Source: Erinaceus europaeus (taxonomy: Eukaryota > Chordata > Mammalia > Eulipotyphla > Erinaceidae). Taken from it: a DNA stretch of 64,000 bases. Both the position numbers and the translations under genes were made by a program. This document shows positions 31,832-42,410 of this stretch, piece after piece. Numbering within the stretch: position 1 is the stretch's first letter; each line of letters starts with the position of its first letter. The notes under the pieces were generated by a model. It saw only the letters and a program-made list of their open reading frames with translations, was not told the origin of the DNA and made no database searches. The stretch is from the NCBI RefSeq assembly GCF_950295315.1, contig NC_080165.1, positions 10,159,723 to 10,223,722 on the forward strand, in the 5' to 3' direction.

Positions 31832-31857
31832 GACTATATATTAATATTTTATTATTT

Positions 31858-32070
31858 AAATCTTTTAACATTTTATTTATTTACTTTGGATAGAAATAGA
31901 AATTATAAGGGGTGGGGAGATCGAGATGCAGACACCTGCAGCACTGCTGCTACAGCTGTGGAACTTTCCTCCTGCATGTGGGGAGCCAGGGACTGGAACC
32001 GGGATCCTTATGCCCGTCCCTGCTATTCAGGCCACGTGCGCTTAACCCGCTGCGCTACCGCCTGACTCCC
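31858..32070 (-). mobile_element. SINE-A copy
   Basis: TTGGATAGAAATAGAAATTA, CACCTGCAGCACTGCTGC, AACCGGGATCCTTATGCCCG and GCGCTTAACCCGCTGCGCTA on the plus strand. Confidence 0.85.
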
Positions 32071-32079
32071 CTATTGATT

Positions 32080-32235
32080 TCTTTTAAGGGAAGTATTTTA
32101 TTGTTTATTTGAATGAGAGAGAAGAGCACACTGCTCAATTCTAATCAAGGGTGGTGTTAGGGATTGAATCTATAGTTTCTGGGGTCTCAGACATGCACAT
32201 TAACTCTAAGATGCTAATCAATCCATAATCTCGGG
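32080..32235 (-). mobile_element. SINE-C copy
   Basis: GAATGAGAGAGAAGAGCACA, TGGTGTTAGGGATTGAATC and GGGGTCTCAGACATGCACAT are the complement of the SINE-C middle and head. Confidence 0.65.
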
Positions 32236-32330
32236 TTAATGTTTTAACAAAGGTAGCACCAGTATTTCTAGTGTATATAGCACATGTAAAAATAAAAGAT
32301 ATACTGAGCCATATAAAAAATCAGGGAGGA

Positions 32331-32562
32331 GGGAGGAGGGAGGTAGCGCAGCGGGATAAACGCAAGTGGCTCAAAGTGCAAGGACCAGCATAAGGATCCT
32401 GGTTCAAGCCCGGGGCTCCCCACCTGCAGGGAGGTTTCTTCACAGGCGGTTAAGCAGGTCTGCAGGTGTCTATCTAACAATGACGACATCAATAACAACA
32501 ATAATAATAACTACAGTAACAATAAAAAAAACAAGGGCAACAAAAGGGAAAATAAATATTTT
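32331..32562 (+). mobile_element. SINE-A with exact 16-bp target duplication
   Basis: GGTAGCGCAGCGGGATAAAC, CTGGTTCAAGCCCGGGGCTC, and a deletion from GTGTCTATCT straight to AACAATGACG. AAAAAATCAGGGAGGA occurs at 32315-32330 and 32563-32578. Confidence 0.95.
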
Positions 32563-32578
32563 AAAAAATCAGGGAGGA

Positions 32579-32985
32579 AGAAAGTGAAAGACTATCACAT
32601 GACTATACATTGATAAGTCAAGAATATGAATCATAAATCACAAAGCAATAAAAACAATAAAGATACCACTAAAACAACAAAATCCAGAGCTGCAGAGAGT
32701 AAATCCATTAAAGAAATTTTTAAAAAGTGTTAAAATTAATCCAAATTCTAACTACAATATACTAATAACAAAAAGTATTAAAGAGAAGCAAAAGACACTA
32801 TTGTTTGTCTATCTTATTATCATACAATAATAGCTAATAAAGGTTGACATATGTACACCAGGCTCTGAAAAAACACATATGTAATGAACATAAAAAGCAT
32901 ATATCTGAAATAACACATATGTAATGAACATAAAAGGCATATGTAATTTTTGAGACCATTTTTAAAAAGCAAAACTTTCAAAACT
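32579..32985. other. AT-rich single-copy DNA
   Basis: AACACATATGTAATGAACAT appears twice (32872 and 32912 regions), a short local duplication. Nothing else is recognised. Confidence 0.45.
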
Positions 32986-33286
32986 AAAAAGAGCCCTGCC
33001 TCCCCAGAGCCCTGTGCCACTAGGGAAAGATAGAAACAGGCTGGGTAAGGATCCTGGTTCGAGCCCCAGGCTCCCCACCTGCAGAGGTCACTTCAAAGGC
33101 TGGTCTGTAGGTGTCTAACTTACTCTTGATTTCTCTCTGTCCTGTCCAACAATAATGTCAGCAATAATAACAACAATGATAAACAACAAGGGCAACAAAG
33201 GAGAAAAAACAGACTCCAGGACCTGTGGCTTCACAGTGCAGGCACGAAGTCCCAGCAATAATCCTGGAGGCAAGAAAGGAAGAAAG

Positions 33287-33337
<51 letters not shown>

Positions 33338-33640
33338 AAAGGAAGGAAGGAAGGAAGGAAGGAAGGAAGGAAGGAAGGAAGGAAAAAGTAAAAGAAAAAG
33401 AAACAGTCTGAGAGTATGGATTGACCTGCCAACACCCATGTTCAGCAGGGAAGCAATAACAGAACCATCTGCATCCCATAATGACCCTGGGTCCATACTC
33501 CCAGAGAGGTAAGGAATAAGAAAGTTTTTAAGAGAGGGGATGGGATAAGGAGTTCTGGTGGTGGGAATTGTGTGGAGTTGTACCCCTCTTATCCTCTGGT
33601 CTTGTCTATATTTCCATTTTATAAATAATTTTTTTAAAAA
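32986..33640 (+). mobile_element. L1 3'UTR repeat split by a SINE
   Basis: The first part is 32986-33045 (AGAGCCCTGCCTCCCCAGAG). The 3'UTR resumes at 33400 (AGTCTGAGAGTATGGATTGA) and ends TTTATAAATAATTTTTTTAA. AGAAACAG.CTG before and after the SINE looks like its duplicated target. Confidence 0.85.
33045..33395 (+). mobile_element. SINE-A (5'-truncated) with (GAAA)n/(GGAA)n tail
   Basis: GGTTCGAGCCCCAGGCTCCC, TGATTTCTCTCTGTCCTGTC, CTCCAGGACCTGTGGCTTC and AGCAATAATCCTGGAGGC. Then GAAA repeats (33292-33340) and GGAA repeats (33341-33383). Confidence 0.9.
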
Positions 33641-33867
33641 GAAAAAATATCTATGATCATGTAGTGAATAGGTATTGTAGCATATTCACCGAAAATAACT
33701 CATTATAAATCAATGTCAATAAATAAATTATGCTATATGCAATAATGTGAATGAACTTTGGAAACAGTAGTGATACATTAATAGAATCTATTTATGTATG
33801 AGTCTGGTGGAGACATAAAAATAGTGATTGCCATTTTGGAGTCAGTTTTAACTGGAATTTATAAAGA

Positions 33868-34093
33868 TTTATTTTTATTTTTTGTATTATTTTTATTTAT
33901 TTATTTATTTATTGGATAGAGACAGTCAAAAACCAAGAGGGAAGGGGGATCCAGAGAGGGAGAGAAACACCTACCGCCCTGCTTCACCACTCGCAAAGCT
34001 TTATCCCTGCAGATGGAGACTGGGGGCTTGAACCTGGATCCTTACACATTGTTAACATATGTGCTCAGCCAGATGCATAACCACCGGGCCCCC
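33868..34093 (-). mobile_element. SINE-B copy
   Basis: TTTATTGGATAGAGACAGTC, CCCTGCTTCACCACTCGC, GCTTGAACCTGGATCCTTAC and CATAACCACCGGGCCCCC. Confidence 0.88.
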
Positions 34094-34164
34094 AAAGATG
34101 ATAGTCCATCACATTGATTCAAGAAAGCCTTTCTTCTCTTTTGTTTTCTCCCTATCTCTCCCCT

Positions 34165-34175
34165 CTGTTATCTCT

Positions 34176-34219
<44 letters not shown>

Positions 34220-34240
34220 TCTCTTTCTCTCTCACAGTAA
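34165..34240. repeat. (CT)n-rich microsatellite
   Basis: TCTCTCTC runs are purest at 34183-34214. Confidence 0.9.
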
Positions 34241-35323
34241 TTTCTCAAGTTATATGCCCAAGTCATGGGAATATCCCTGAAATTATCTATATTTTGTAAG
34301 TTATTCAATATTATCTCAAACACCAAATGCATATGTGACCTGTCTTCCTGAAAAAAAGGTTTGGTAAATTTCCAAATATATTGCTCAAATGACTAAACAT
34401 AACCAACTTCAACTTTTGAAGTACTAGGTATACCCTTACCATCAATATAGGTATCGTCATAATTAGTGTAGACCTCCGTGACTTATTCCACCCGTCCCCT
34501 ACTAGAACATGTAAGAATGGCTACATGTTGAGCAAAGTTAGATCATGGTGAATTTATTGTCCTTGAAAAAAAAGAGCACTGACAGACTGTATCCTTTCTA
34601 TTTAAGGGTTGAGTTAAGGACAAGGAAGATTACATCACTGCATCAGACTTTGTGATTTTCCTTACAAGCTGAAGCTTTCAAGTTTTATCCTGTTGGCAAT
34701 TAGGACCTGAGTCACCAACACTAATTAATATAAATGTATACAGTCTTAGGTCATCATTATGCAAATTTACTGCCTGGAGTATCAGCTTGCTTTTCTTGTT
34801 AATCAAATAGCACTAATTTAGTAGCTTTCTGTTAGAGCATACTCAGCCAGACAGACCAACATATACATCAATTAAAATTTCCATTCACTTATTCAAATCC
34901 CAATTCCTTTATGATTTTTTTCCCAAAAGGTCATTGGAATTCTTTTAAGAATGTATATCCATACTCCACTTTGGAAAATAAGCATAATGGATTTAAATTT
35001 CCACAGTGATAATTTCTCCAAGTTCCCTTTTAAATGGTAATAAGCCAGGAAAATTTGGATTCCAAGATGTCATTAATCTCCACAAATCTCCAGATGTTAT
35101 TTGTACTGTTGCTTCCATGTTTTATATCAAAGAAGTCTGTTACTTCTGCAAAACTCAAAAAAAAAAAATTACATACTTACATAAGAGTCACCTAGATGCA
35201 TTTCCATGTCACCCCCCATTGTACTGTGAAACTGTAGGGTTAGAATAAGATCAAGACATTGACCCCTTTGACTAATGGGTATTGTTAATAGTTGTAGTAT
35301 TATTATCAGCGAATTTCTACTGT
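34241..35323. other. 1.1 kb single-copy DNA
   Basis: No repeat or coding frame recognised. Confidence 0.5.
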
Positions 35324-35332
35324 CCTACCTAT

Positions 35333-35629
35333 TCTTCTTCTAGCGTTTGCCCTTCTTCTGTAGTCAGTCAACAGCATCAGGTTGAGCCTGATGTCAAGTT
35401 TCGAGACCTCCTTTGAATCTGGAGAGGTGGCAGTCGTTGACTATGTGGGTCATAGTCTGTCTGGAGCCGCAGGGGCAGTTCAGGTCGTCTCTGGCTCCGC
35501 AGCGATGGAACATAGCAGCGCACCGGCCATGGCCTGTTCGATAGCGATTGAGGAGGGCCCAATCATAACGTGCTAGGTCAAAGCCGGGTTGACGCTTGCA
35601 GGGGTCTGTGATGAGGTGTTTGTTCTTTA
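35333..35629 (-). mobile_element. Vingi 3' end, 5'-truncated (about 297 bp)
   Basis: It is nearly identical to 16156-16450. The minus strand carries the codons for the cysteine motif and the terminal KKGKR, with stops and changes such as TGACTGACTAC in place of TGACTGGCTAC. CCTACCTAT at 35324-35332 and 35630-35638 is a 9-bp target duplication. The 5' junction falls in TTTACCT, which the intact copy also has, so truncation may have used CCT microhomology. Confidence 0.93.
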
Positions 35630-35654
35630 CCTACCTATAATACTAAGAGAGTCC

Positions 35655-35765
35655 TTGCATTTTTCTTAAATACTTGTTTATAAAATGGAAACATTGACAA
35701 GACTATGGGATAAAAGCAGTACGTTTCCAAAGCATGTCCACCTGCAGAACTCCTTATCCAAACTT
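35655..35765 (-). mobile_element. Diverged L1 3'UTR end
   Basis: TTTATAAAATGGAAACATTG, then ACAAGACTATGGGATAAAAG and CACCTGCAGAACTCCTTATCC weakly match the minus-strand L1 tail. Confidence 0.5.
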
Positions 35766-36064
35766 TGTTTTTTTTAACCGAGCTGCAGGGTTGTGAATCT
35801 CATAACTCTGTTATCAACAGGAAGGAACATAAGCCCAGTAGTATCTGTTGAGCAAGAACAGTGCACTAATACAATTCCAAATTCCATGAGCACACATAGC
35901 AAATTAGAAGCAGCTGCACTGCACGAATTAACCAGATCGGTTGGCAAGAACTGTATAGCCTGTTATTTGATATATCCAAAACTCTGTTGGGCCCTAAAAT
36001 ATAATTTGCAATTTCACCTAGATGTTACAAAGAGAGTTTCAAGGCTTGCTTCTTTTCTTAAAAT

Positions 36065-36270
36065 GCTTATACTCTGGAGTAGGGCACCAACATAAAAACC
36101 CTAGATTGAGGGTGAGGGTGGATATTCAGCTTCATGGGGTGGGGGTGGGGGGTGGAACAGTCTTTTGGTATTGGGAATGGTGTTTATGTATACTCCTATT
36201 AATTTGTGGTTGTATAAATCAATAATTACTATGAGAGGGGAAAAACTGATTAAATGTCTCAAACTCTTTT
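36065..36270 (+). mobile_element. L1 3'UTR, upstream segment, sense orientation
   Basis: GTAGGGCACCAACATAAAAA, then ACAGTCTTTTGGTATTGGGA, ATGGTGTTTATGTATACTCC and TATGAGAGGGGAAAAACTG match the minus strand of 930-1180, in opposite orientation to the L1 that follows. Confidence 0.7.
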
Positions 36271-36274
36271 CTTT

Positions 36275-36663
36275 TTATTTTATTAATTTTAATTTCTTTA
36301 TTGTGGAATTAATGTTTTACATTCAACAGTAAATACAATAGTTTGTACATGCATAACATTTCCCAGTTTTCCTATAACAATACAACCCCCACTAGGTCCT
36401 CTGTCATCCTTCTTGGACCTTTATTCTCCCCATCCACCCACCCCAGATTCTTTTAATTTGGTGCAACATGCCAATTACAGTTCAGGTTCTACTTGTGTTT
36501 TCTCTTCTGATCTTGTTTTTCAACTTCTGCCTGAGAGTGAGATCATCCCATATTCATCCTTCTGTTTCTGACTTATTTCACTTAACATGAATTTTTCAAG
36601 GTCCATCCAAGATAGGCTGAAAACGGTGAAGTCATCATTTTTTATAGCTGAGTAGTATGTCAT

Positions 36664-36733
<70 letters not shown>

Positions 36734-39011
36734 CACACACACACAACTTGCTCAGCCACTCATCTGTTGTTGGACACCTGGGTTGCTTCCAGGTTTTGGC
36801 TATTACAAAGTGTGCTGCCAAGAACATATGTGGACACAGATCTTTTTGGATGGGTGTGTTGAGTTCCTTAGGATATATCCCCAGGAGAGGAATTGCAGGA
36901 GCATAGGGTAGGTCCATTTCTATCCTTCTGAGAGTTCTCCAGACTGTTCTCCACAGAGGCTGGACCAATTTACATTCCCACCAGTAGTGCAGGAGGGTTC
37001 CTTTGACCCGACAACCTCTCCAGCATTTGCTGCTGTTACCTTTTCTGATGTATAGCATTCTCACAGGAGTGAAGTGGTATTTCATTGTTGTCTTTATTTG
37101 TATTTCTCTGACAATCAGAGACTTGGAGCATTTTTTCATGGGTTTCTCGACATTTCGGATTTCTTCTGTGGTGAATATTCTGTCTATGTCCTCCCCCCAT
37201 TTTTAGATGGGGTTATTTGTTGTATTGTTGAGATTTGCAAGTTCTTTATATATATAGCCTCTTGTCTGATGTATGGCATGTAAAGATCTTCTCCCATTCT
37301 GTGAGGGGTCTCTTGGTTTGGGTAGTAGTTTCTTCAGCTGTGCAGAAGCTTTTTAATTTGATGTAGTCCCATAGGTTTATGTTTGCCTTAGTCTTCTTTA
37401 TAATTGGATTCCTTTCATTGAAGATGTCTTTAAAATTTATGCGGAAAAGAGTTCTGCCAATATTTTCCTCTAGGTATCTGATAGTTTCTGGTCTAACATC
37501 CATGTCCTTGATCCACTTGGAATTTACTTTTGTAATTGGTAAAATATATGGTTCAGTTTCATTCTTCTGCACGTTTCAATCCATTTTTTCCAACACCATT
37601 TGTTGAAGAGACTCTGCTATCCCCTTTTAATAGTCTGGTACCTTTATCAAAGATTAGATGTCCAAAGGTGTGGGGGCTTACTTCTGGGCTCTCAATTCTA
37701 TTCCACTGGTCAGTGTGTCTATTCATGTTCCAGTACCAAGCAAGTTTTGATGACAACGGCCCTATAGTACAATTTGAGGTATGGAAATGTGATGCCTCCA
37801 GTTCTGTTCTTTCTTCTCAAGATTGTTTTGGCAATTCTAGGTCTTTTCTGGTTCTAGATAACCATTTGTAGCATTTGTCCTATTCTCCTAAAAAATGTGG
37901 TTGGGATCTTGATGGAGATAGCATTAAATTTGAGGATGGCTCTTGGTAGTATATTCATTTTGATTATGTTAATTTTTCCAACCCATGAACATGGAATATA
38001 TTTCTACATCTTTGTGTCTTTTTCAATTTCCTTGACTCATAATTTTCATTATACAAGTCTTTCACTTCTTTGGTTAGGTTTACTCCTAGATATTTTATTG
38101 GTTTTGTTGCTTAACTTAGTATTTTCATAGAGGAATGCCAGTGACTTTTGAATATTAATTTTGTAGCCAGACACCTTCCTGTATTGCCTGATGATATCCA
38201 AAAGCTTCTTGCTGGATTCCTTAGGTTTTTCTATGTATACTATCATGTCATCTCAAATAGGGAGAGTTTGACTTCTTCTCTTCAAATCTGTATGTCTTTA
38301 ATTCCTTGCTCCTGCCTGATTGCTATGGCAAGAACTTCCAACACTATGTTGAATAGTAATGGTGATAATGGGCAGCCCTGTCTAGTACCTGATCTGAGTG
38401 GAAATGCTTCCATTTTTTCACCATTGAGTATGATGTTGGCTGTAGGTTTGCTATATATAGACTCCACTATCTTCAGGAATTTTCCATCTATTCTCATTTT
38501 TTGTAGTGTTTTGATCATAAAGGGATGTTGTATGTTGTCAAAGGCTTTCTCTGCATCTATCGATATGACCATGTGGTTTTAGGTCTTCCTTTTGTTGATG
38601 TAGTGGATCACGTTGATTGATTTATGTATATTAAGCCAAGCTTGCATGCCTTGGATAAACCCCACTTGATCATGATTAACAATCTTTTTAATATACTGTG
38701 GTATCCGGTTGGCTAGAATTTTGTTCAATATTTTTGCATCTATGTTCATCAGAGATATTGGTCTGTAGTTTTCTTTTTTGGTTGTGTCCCTGTCTGCTTT
38801 TGGTATCAAAGTGATGTTGGCTTCATAGAAACTGGAAGGGAGTATTCCAGTGTCTTCTATTTTCTGGGAGACTTTTAAAAGTAGAGGTATTAGTTCTTCT
38901 TTGAAGGTTTTGTAGAACTCATTTGTAAAACCATCTGGTCCAGGACTTTTATTCTTTGGAAGGTTTTTGATAACTGTTTCATTTTCATTAGCTGTGATGG
39001 GCCTGTTCATG
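36275..39011 (-). pseudogene. L1 ORF2 C-terminal two-thirds plus 3'UTR start, inactivated
   Basis: The minus strand encodes the RT from [21 protein letters not shown] (39000), through [37 protein letters not shown], to the C-terminus CWRGCRVKGTLLHYWW and SQKQKDEYGM. A stop lies near 38579, and a one-base loss in the FADD box near 38250 shifts the frame. A 3'UTR of a different subfamily from 1-1205 (GTACAAACTATTGTATTTAC on minus) runs from about 36530 to 36275. The N-terminal endonuclease is missing. Confidence 0.92.
36665..36748. repeat. (TG)n(TA)n(CA)n microsatellite in L1 ORF2
   Basis: TGTG from 36665 to 36720, then ATATATATATA and ACACACAC. It sits where ORF2 normally reads TATTCCATTGTGTATATATA, so it expanded from the element's own sequence. 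Confidence 0.95.
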
Positions 39012-39513
39012 TTGGAATATAACTAAAATATGCCTCCTAGCTATCTACAAAATGGAGGACCCGCCAACTCTTCATCTGCACTGTTCCAGCCCTTAGGTCC
39101 ATGATTGTTCGACAATTTGTTTGGCTTTGTATGTTAACTCTCTTGTCAACCACCAGGTTCCAGATACTAGCATGATGCCAACCAGACTTCCCTGGACAGA
39201 CAACCCCACCAATGTGTCCTGGTGCTCTGCTTCCCCAGAGCCCTGCCCCACTAGGGAAAGAGAGAGACAGGCTGGGAGTATGGATACACCTGTCAACACC
39301 TATGTTCAGCGGGGAAGCGATTGCAGAAGCCAGACCTTCCACCTTCTGCATCCCACAATGACCTTGGGTCCATACTCCCAGAGGGTTAAAGAATAAGAAA
39401 GCTGTCAGGGGAGGGGGTGGGATATGGAGTTCTGGTGGTGGGAATTGCGTGAAGTTATACCCCTCTTATCCTATGGTTTTGTCAATGTTTCCTTTTTATA
39501 AATAAAAATTTAA
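39012..39513 (+). mobile_element. L1 3'UTR repeat
   Basis: GTTGGAATATAACTAAAATA to TTTATAAATAAAAATTTAAA. AAAATGCTTATA follows at 39514-39525 and also occurs at 36060-36071, outside the two preceding L1 segments. Confidence 0.93.
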
Positions 39514-39525
39514 AAAATGCTTATA

Positions 39526-40205
39526 TTCCAGAAGAAAAAAAATAAACAAATTTATATGTTTTTCTGATTAATCTTACACAGTGAGTTTTTTTTTCCTGTT
39601 ACACTGCTGAGATCAGTTAATACTGGGTAAACTACAACAGTGATTTACATGAAGAATGTGTCATTTATAAGAATGGATATTAAAGCAGAATATAAATGAG
39701 AAATAGAAAAGAACAGATCTCATCAGCTACAAGCTGTTGGGACATTCTAAGCATTCAGTAAACAAAGAAATAGTCTGGAAGGAGGAGGAAGAGGAGAAGG
39801 AAAGAAGAAGAGCTCCAGCCAGAAAGAAAAAAAGTGATTTCTTGTGCCCTTAATTATAATTTTGCCATGCTTAATTCTAAATACATGGAGGGGGGAGTTA
39901 ATAGTGGATTTTTATATTACAGAAACAATTGTGAGTAGTGGTTTTAAGCACCGTACCATGAACTTGCTGAAAGCCTTTGTAAGAAGAAGGGATGTCAGAG
40001 AACTGTAACAGAATAGTGAAGCTAGAACACAAATATTCTGAAGCTCTGTCACCACCAGAGGGTGGTTCTGCTTTGATTTATTTGTGTTTTGTCTCTGAGC
40101 TTCCCTTAAATAATGGATTCAGCTATATAAATGATAGGTTATTGATTGTGAGACTGTGGTTAGAGGACTACAAAAGGATTCTGTATTATGTATAAGGGAT
40201 ATGTT
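39526..40205. other. Single-copy DNA
   Basis: A purine-rich patch lies at 39778-39815. No coding frame of note. Confidence 0.45.
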
Positions 40206-40207
40206 TG

Positions 40208-40436
40208 ATGGGCCAGACAGTGACCCACCGAGTTGAGAGAATAAGGTACTATGTGCTAGGACTTGAGTTTAAACTCCTTGTCCCCACCTGTAGGTGTCTC
40301 TCTCTTCCCTCTTTCTATCCTCCTCTTTGATTGCTTCTCTCTCTCTCTCTCTCTCTCTACCAGAGAAGAGGAAAAAAATGGCCACCAGGAACAGTCAACT
40401 CACTGTACACAGAGTCCCAGTGATAACCCTGTTGGA

Positions 40437-40440
<4 letters not shown>
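40208..40440 (+). mobile_element. Diverged SINE-A-like copy
   Basis: GGGCCAGACAGTGACCCACC, TGAGTTTAAACTCCTTGTCC, CACCTGTAGGTGTCTCTC, a (CT)n run and the 3' block GCCACCAGGAACAGTCAACT. Confidence 0.7.
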
Positions 40441-40481
<41 letters not shown>

Positions 40482-40497
40482 GGAAGGAAGGAAGGAA

Positions 40498-40547
<50 letters not shown>

Positions 40548-40548
40548 G
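40441..40548. repeat. (GA)n(GGAA)n(GAAA)n compound microsatellite
   Basis: AGAGAG to 40478, GGAA to 40500, GAAA to 40547, at the 3' end of the SINE. Confidence 0.95.
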
Positions 40549-40559
40549 AAGACTATGCC

Positions 40560-40690
40560 TGATTTGGAATGGGTAGGTATCTCGGCTGGTTAAAGGCTGG
40601 TTAAAGACTTCAGGTTCAATCCCCAACACCACGTTAAGCCAGAGCTGAGCAGTGCTATTTCCTCCTTTCCCCCGCCTCTTTCATTCTCAT
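40560..40690 (+). mobile_element. SINE-C fragment
   Basis: GACTTCAGGTTCAATCCCCA, then ACACCACGTTAAGCCAGAGC and TGAGCAGTGCTATTTCC. GGCTGGTTAAAG is doubled. Confidence 0.7.
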
Positions 40691-40949
40691 AACAAATAGT
40701 ATGCCTAACTCACTGACATGATTAAATAAAACAATAGCGTTAGATGGTATTAATTTATGGAAAGAATAAATGGCAAAATCAAGGATAAGAGTAACGCACA
40801 AGATGAAAGTACAATGAAGCTGAAAGCTTTCAGTCCATACAGCTTCTCATACTTTTCTTGAGCAGTCACATAGAAGTGGGCTTCGATGGTGAACAAAAAC
40901 TAAAGTTAAGTACCTAAGCACTTGAGTTTTTCTTCTTTAAAATGTACCC

Positions 40950-41296
40950 AAGGGTTAGGCAGTAGTGCAGTGGGTTAAGAGCATATGATGCGAAGTGCAA
41001 GGACCGGCGTAAGGATCCCAGTTAGAGCCCCCGGCTCCCCATCTGCAAGGGGCGTCACTTCACAAGCGGTGAAGCAGATCTGCAGGTGTCTATCTTTCTC
41101 TTCCCCTCCTCTCTTGATTTCTCTCTGTTCTATCCAACAATGTCAACAGCAATAACAATAATAATAATAACCACAACAACGATAAACAACAAGGGCAACA
41201 AAAGGGAAAAAATAGCCTCCAAGAGCAGTGGGTTCATAGTGCAACCACCACCGAGCCCCAGCGAGAAACTTAGAGGCAAAAACAAACAAACAAAAA
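40950..41296 (+). mobile_element. SINE-A, full-length
   Basis: AAGGGTTAGGCAGTAGTGCA, CCCAGTTAGAGCCCCCGGCT, the CAA-rich block, and AGCCTCCAAGAGCAGTGGGT to an AAACAAACA tail. AAAATGTACCC at 40939-40949 and 41297-41307 is the target duplication. Confidence 0.95.
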
Positions 41297-41307
41297 AAAA
41301 TGTACCC

Positions 41308-42210
41308 TTATTCAGAAGTCAAGGGTAAATTTCAAATGCACTTTTTGTAATACTGTCAACTGATTTCAATGTGAAGAAATTTCCTAGATTGTCTTTGTCT
41401 TACAGACTAAGAAAATGCCTGGAATAAGAAATAAAAATAGATATTCAGAGACCAGTGTGATGACTTGATTCATCACCTTGTCACCAGAGGAAAATTCACA
41501 GAATTGAATGTCCCACCCTCCTGTCTCTGTATTTTCCCGCTGTCTGTCACAGGAGGGCAAGGCAGATGCATATTTATGAGACTAGGTTAGGCAGCCACCC
41601 AGCACACTTCTCTCAGTCTGGAGACAGTATCCCAGTGTTATTTACAAAAGTCTATGAGAGGACAGTTGCATAAGCAATTATCAAGCTTAAAAGAGGTTAG
41701 GAGACACAGAATAGCGGCAAGGTGAGATTTAGAAGCTTCTACTCAAAAAAACAAAGCAAACACAAATTATTTGTTTAATGTTATTTGACAAGATGAATGC
41801 TTAGCTATATTGATATATTTGCAGGAAAATGTTCTTAACTCAGGCGGCATTTTGTTCCAACTATCTTGAATATCAATGTAGACAAAAATTATACTAAGAT
41901 ACTTATTCAGAGCTGGAAGATTATTTTACGTAGTTTCAAATACTTAATGTAATGGAGACACAGCTAAGAATAAGTAAGCTATCATGGGGCTCTAGTTCTT
42001 CAGGAATAATATTTCAGTCTACTTCTAATTTTGGACATTATGTTTACCTTAGCGCAAAGAAATTAGTATAAATCCTTGTGCTTTAGAAAATTGTCATATG
42101 CATTTGAACTCTTGCTGAACAGTATTCCTCAAAGAAGATTTTTATTCGTGTATTTGAATATTAACAAGAGCTGATAAGACTTCACAGATCAATGGATAAT
42201 TCTATATGCA
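41308..42210. other. 0.9 kb single-copy DNA
   Basis: No repeat or coding frame recognised. Confidence 0.5.
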
Positions 42211-42410
42211 GGGTTGAATGATGGCGCACATGGTTGAGCACTCGTCACAATGTGCAAGGACCTGGGTTCAAGCCCCTAGTCCCTGCCTGCAGGGAGAAAG
42301 TTTTACGAATGGAGAAGCAGTATTGCAGGTGTCTCTCTGTCTCTATCCCTCCCACCTCCTTCCCTCTGGATATCTGGCTGTGTCTAACCAATAAATAGAG
42401 ATTAAAAAAA
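42211..42410 (+). mobile_element. SINE-B copy
   Basis: GGGTTGAATGATGGCGCACA, CTGGGTTCAAGCCCCTAGTC, GCAGTATTGCAGGTGTCTC and CCAATAAATAGAGATT. Confidence 0.9.

Noticed and set aside
35333..35629. HDV-like ribozyme in the other Vingi copies (16156, 35333, 43870)
   Set aside because: These copies are 5'-truncated and lack the ribozyme segment, so no claim is made for them.
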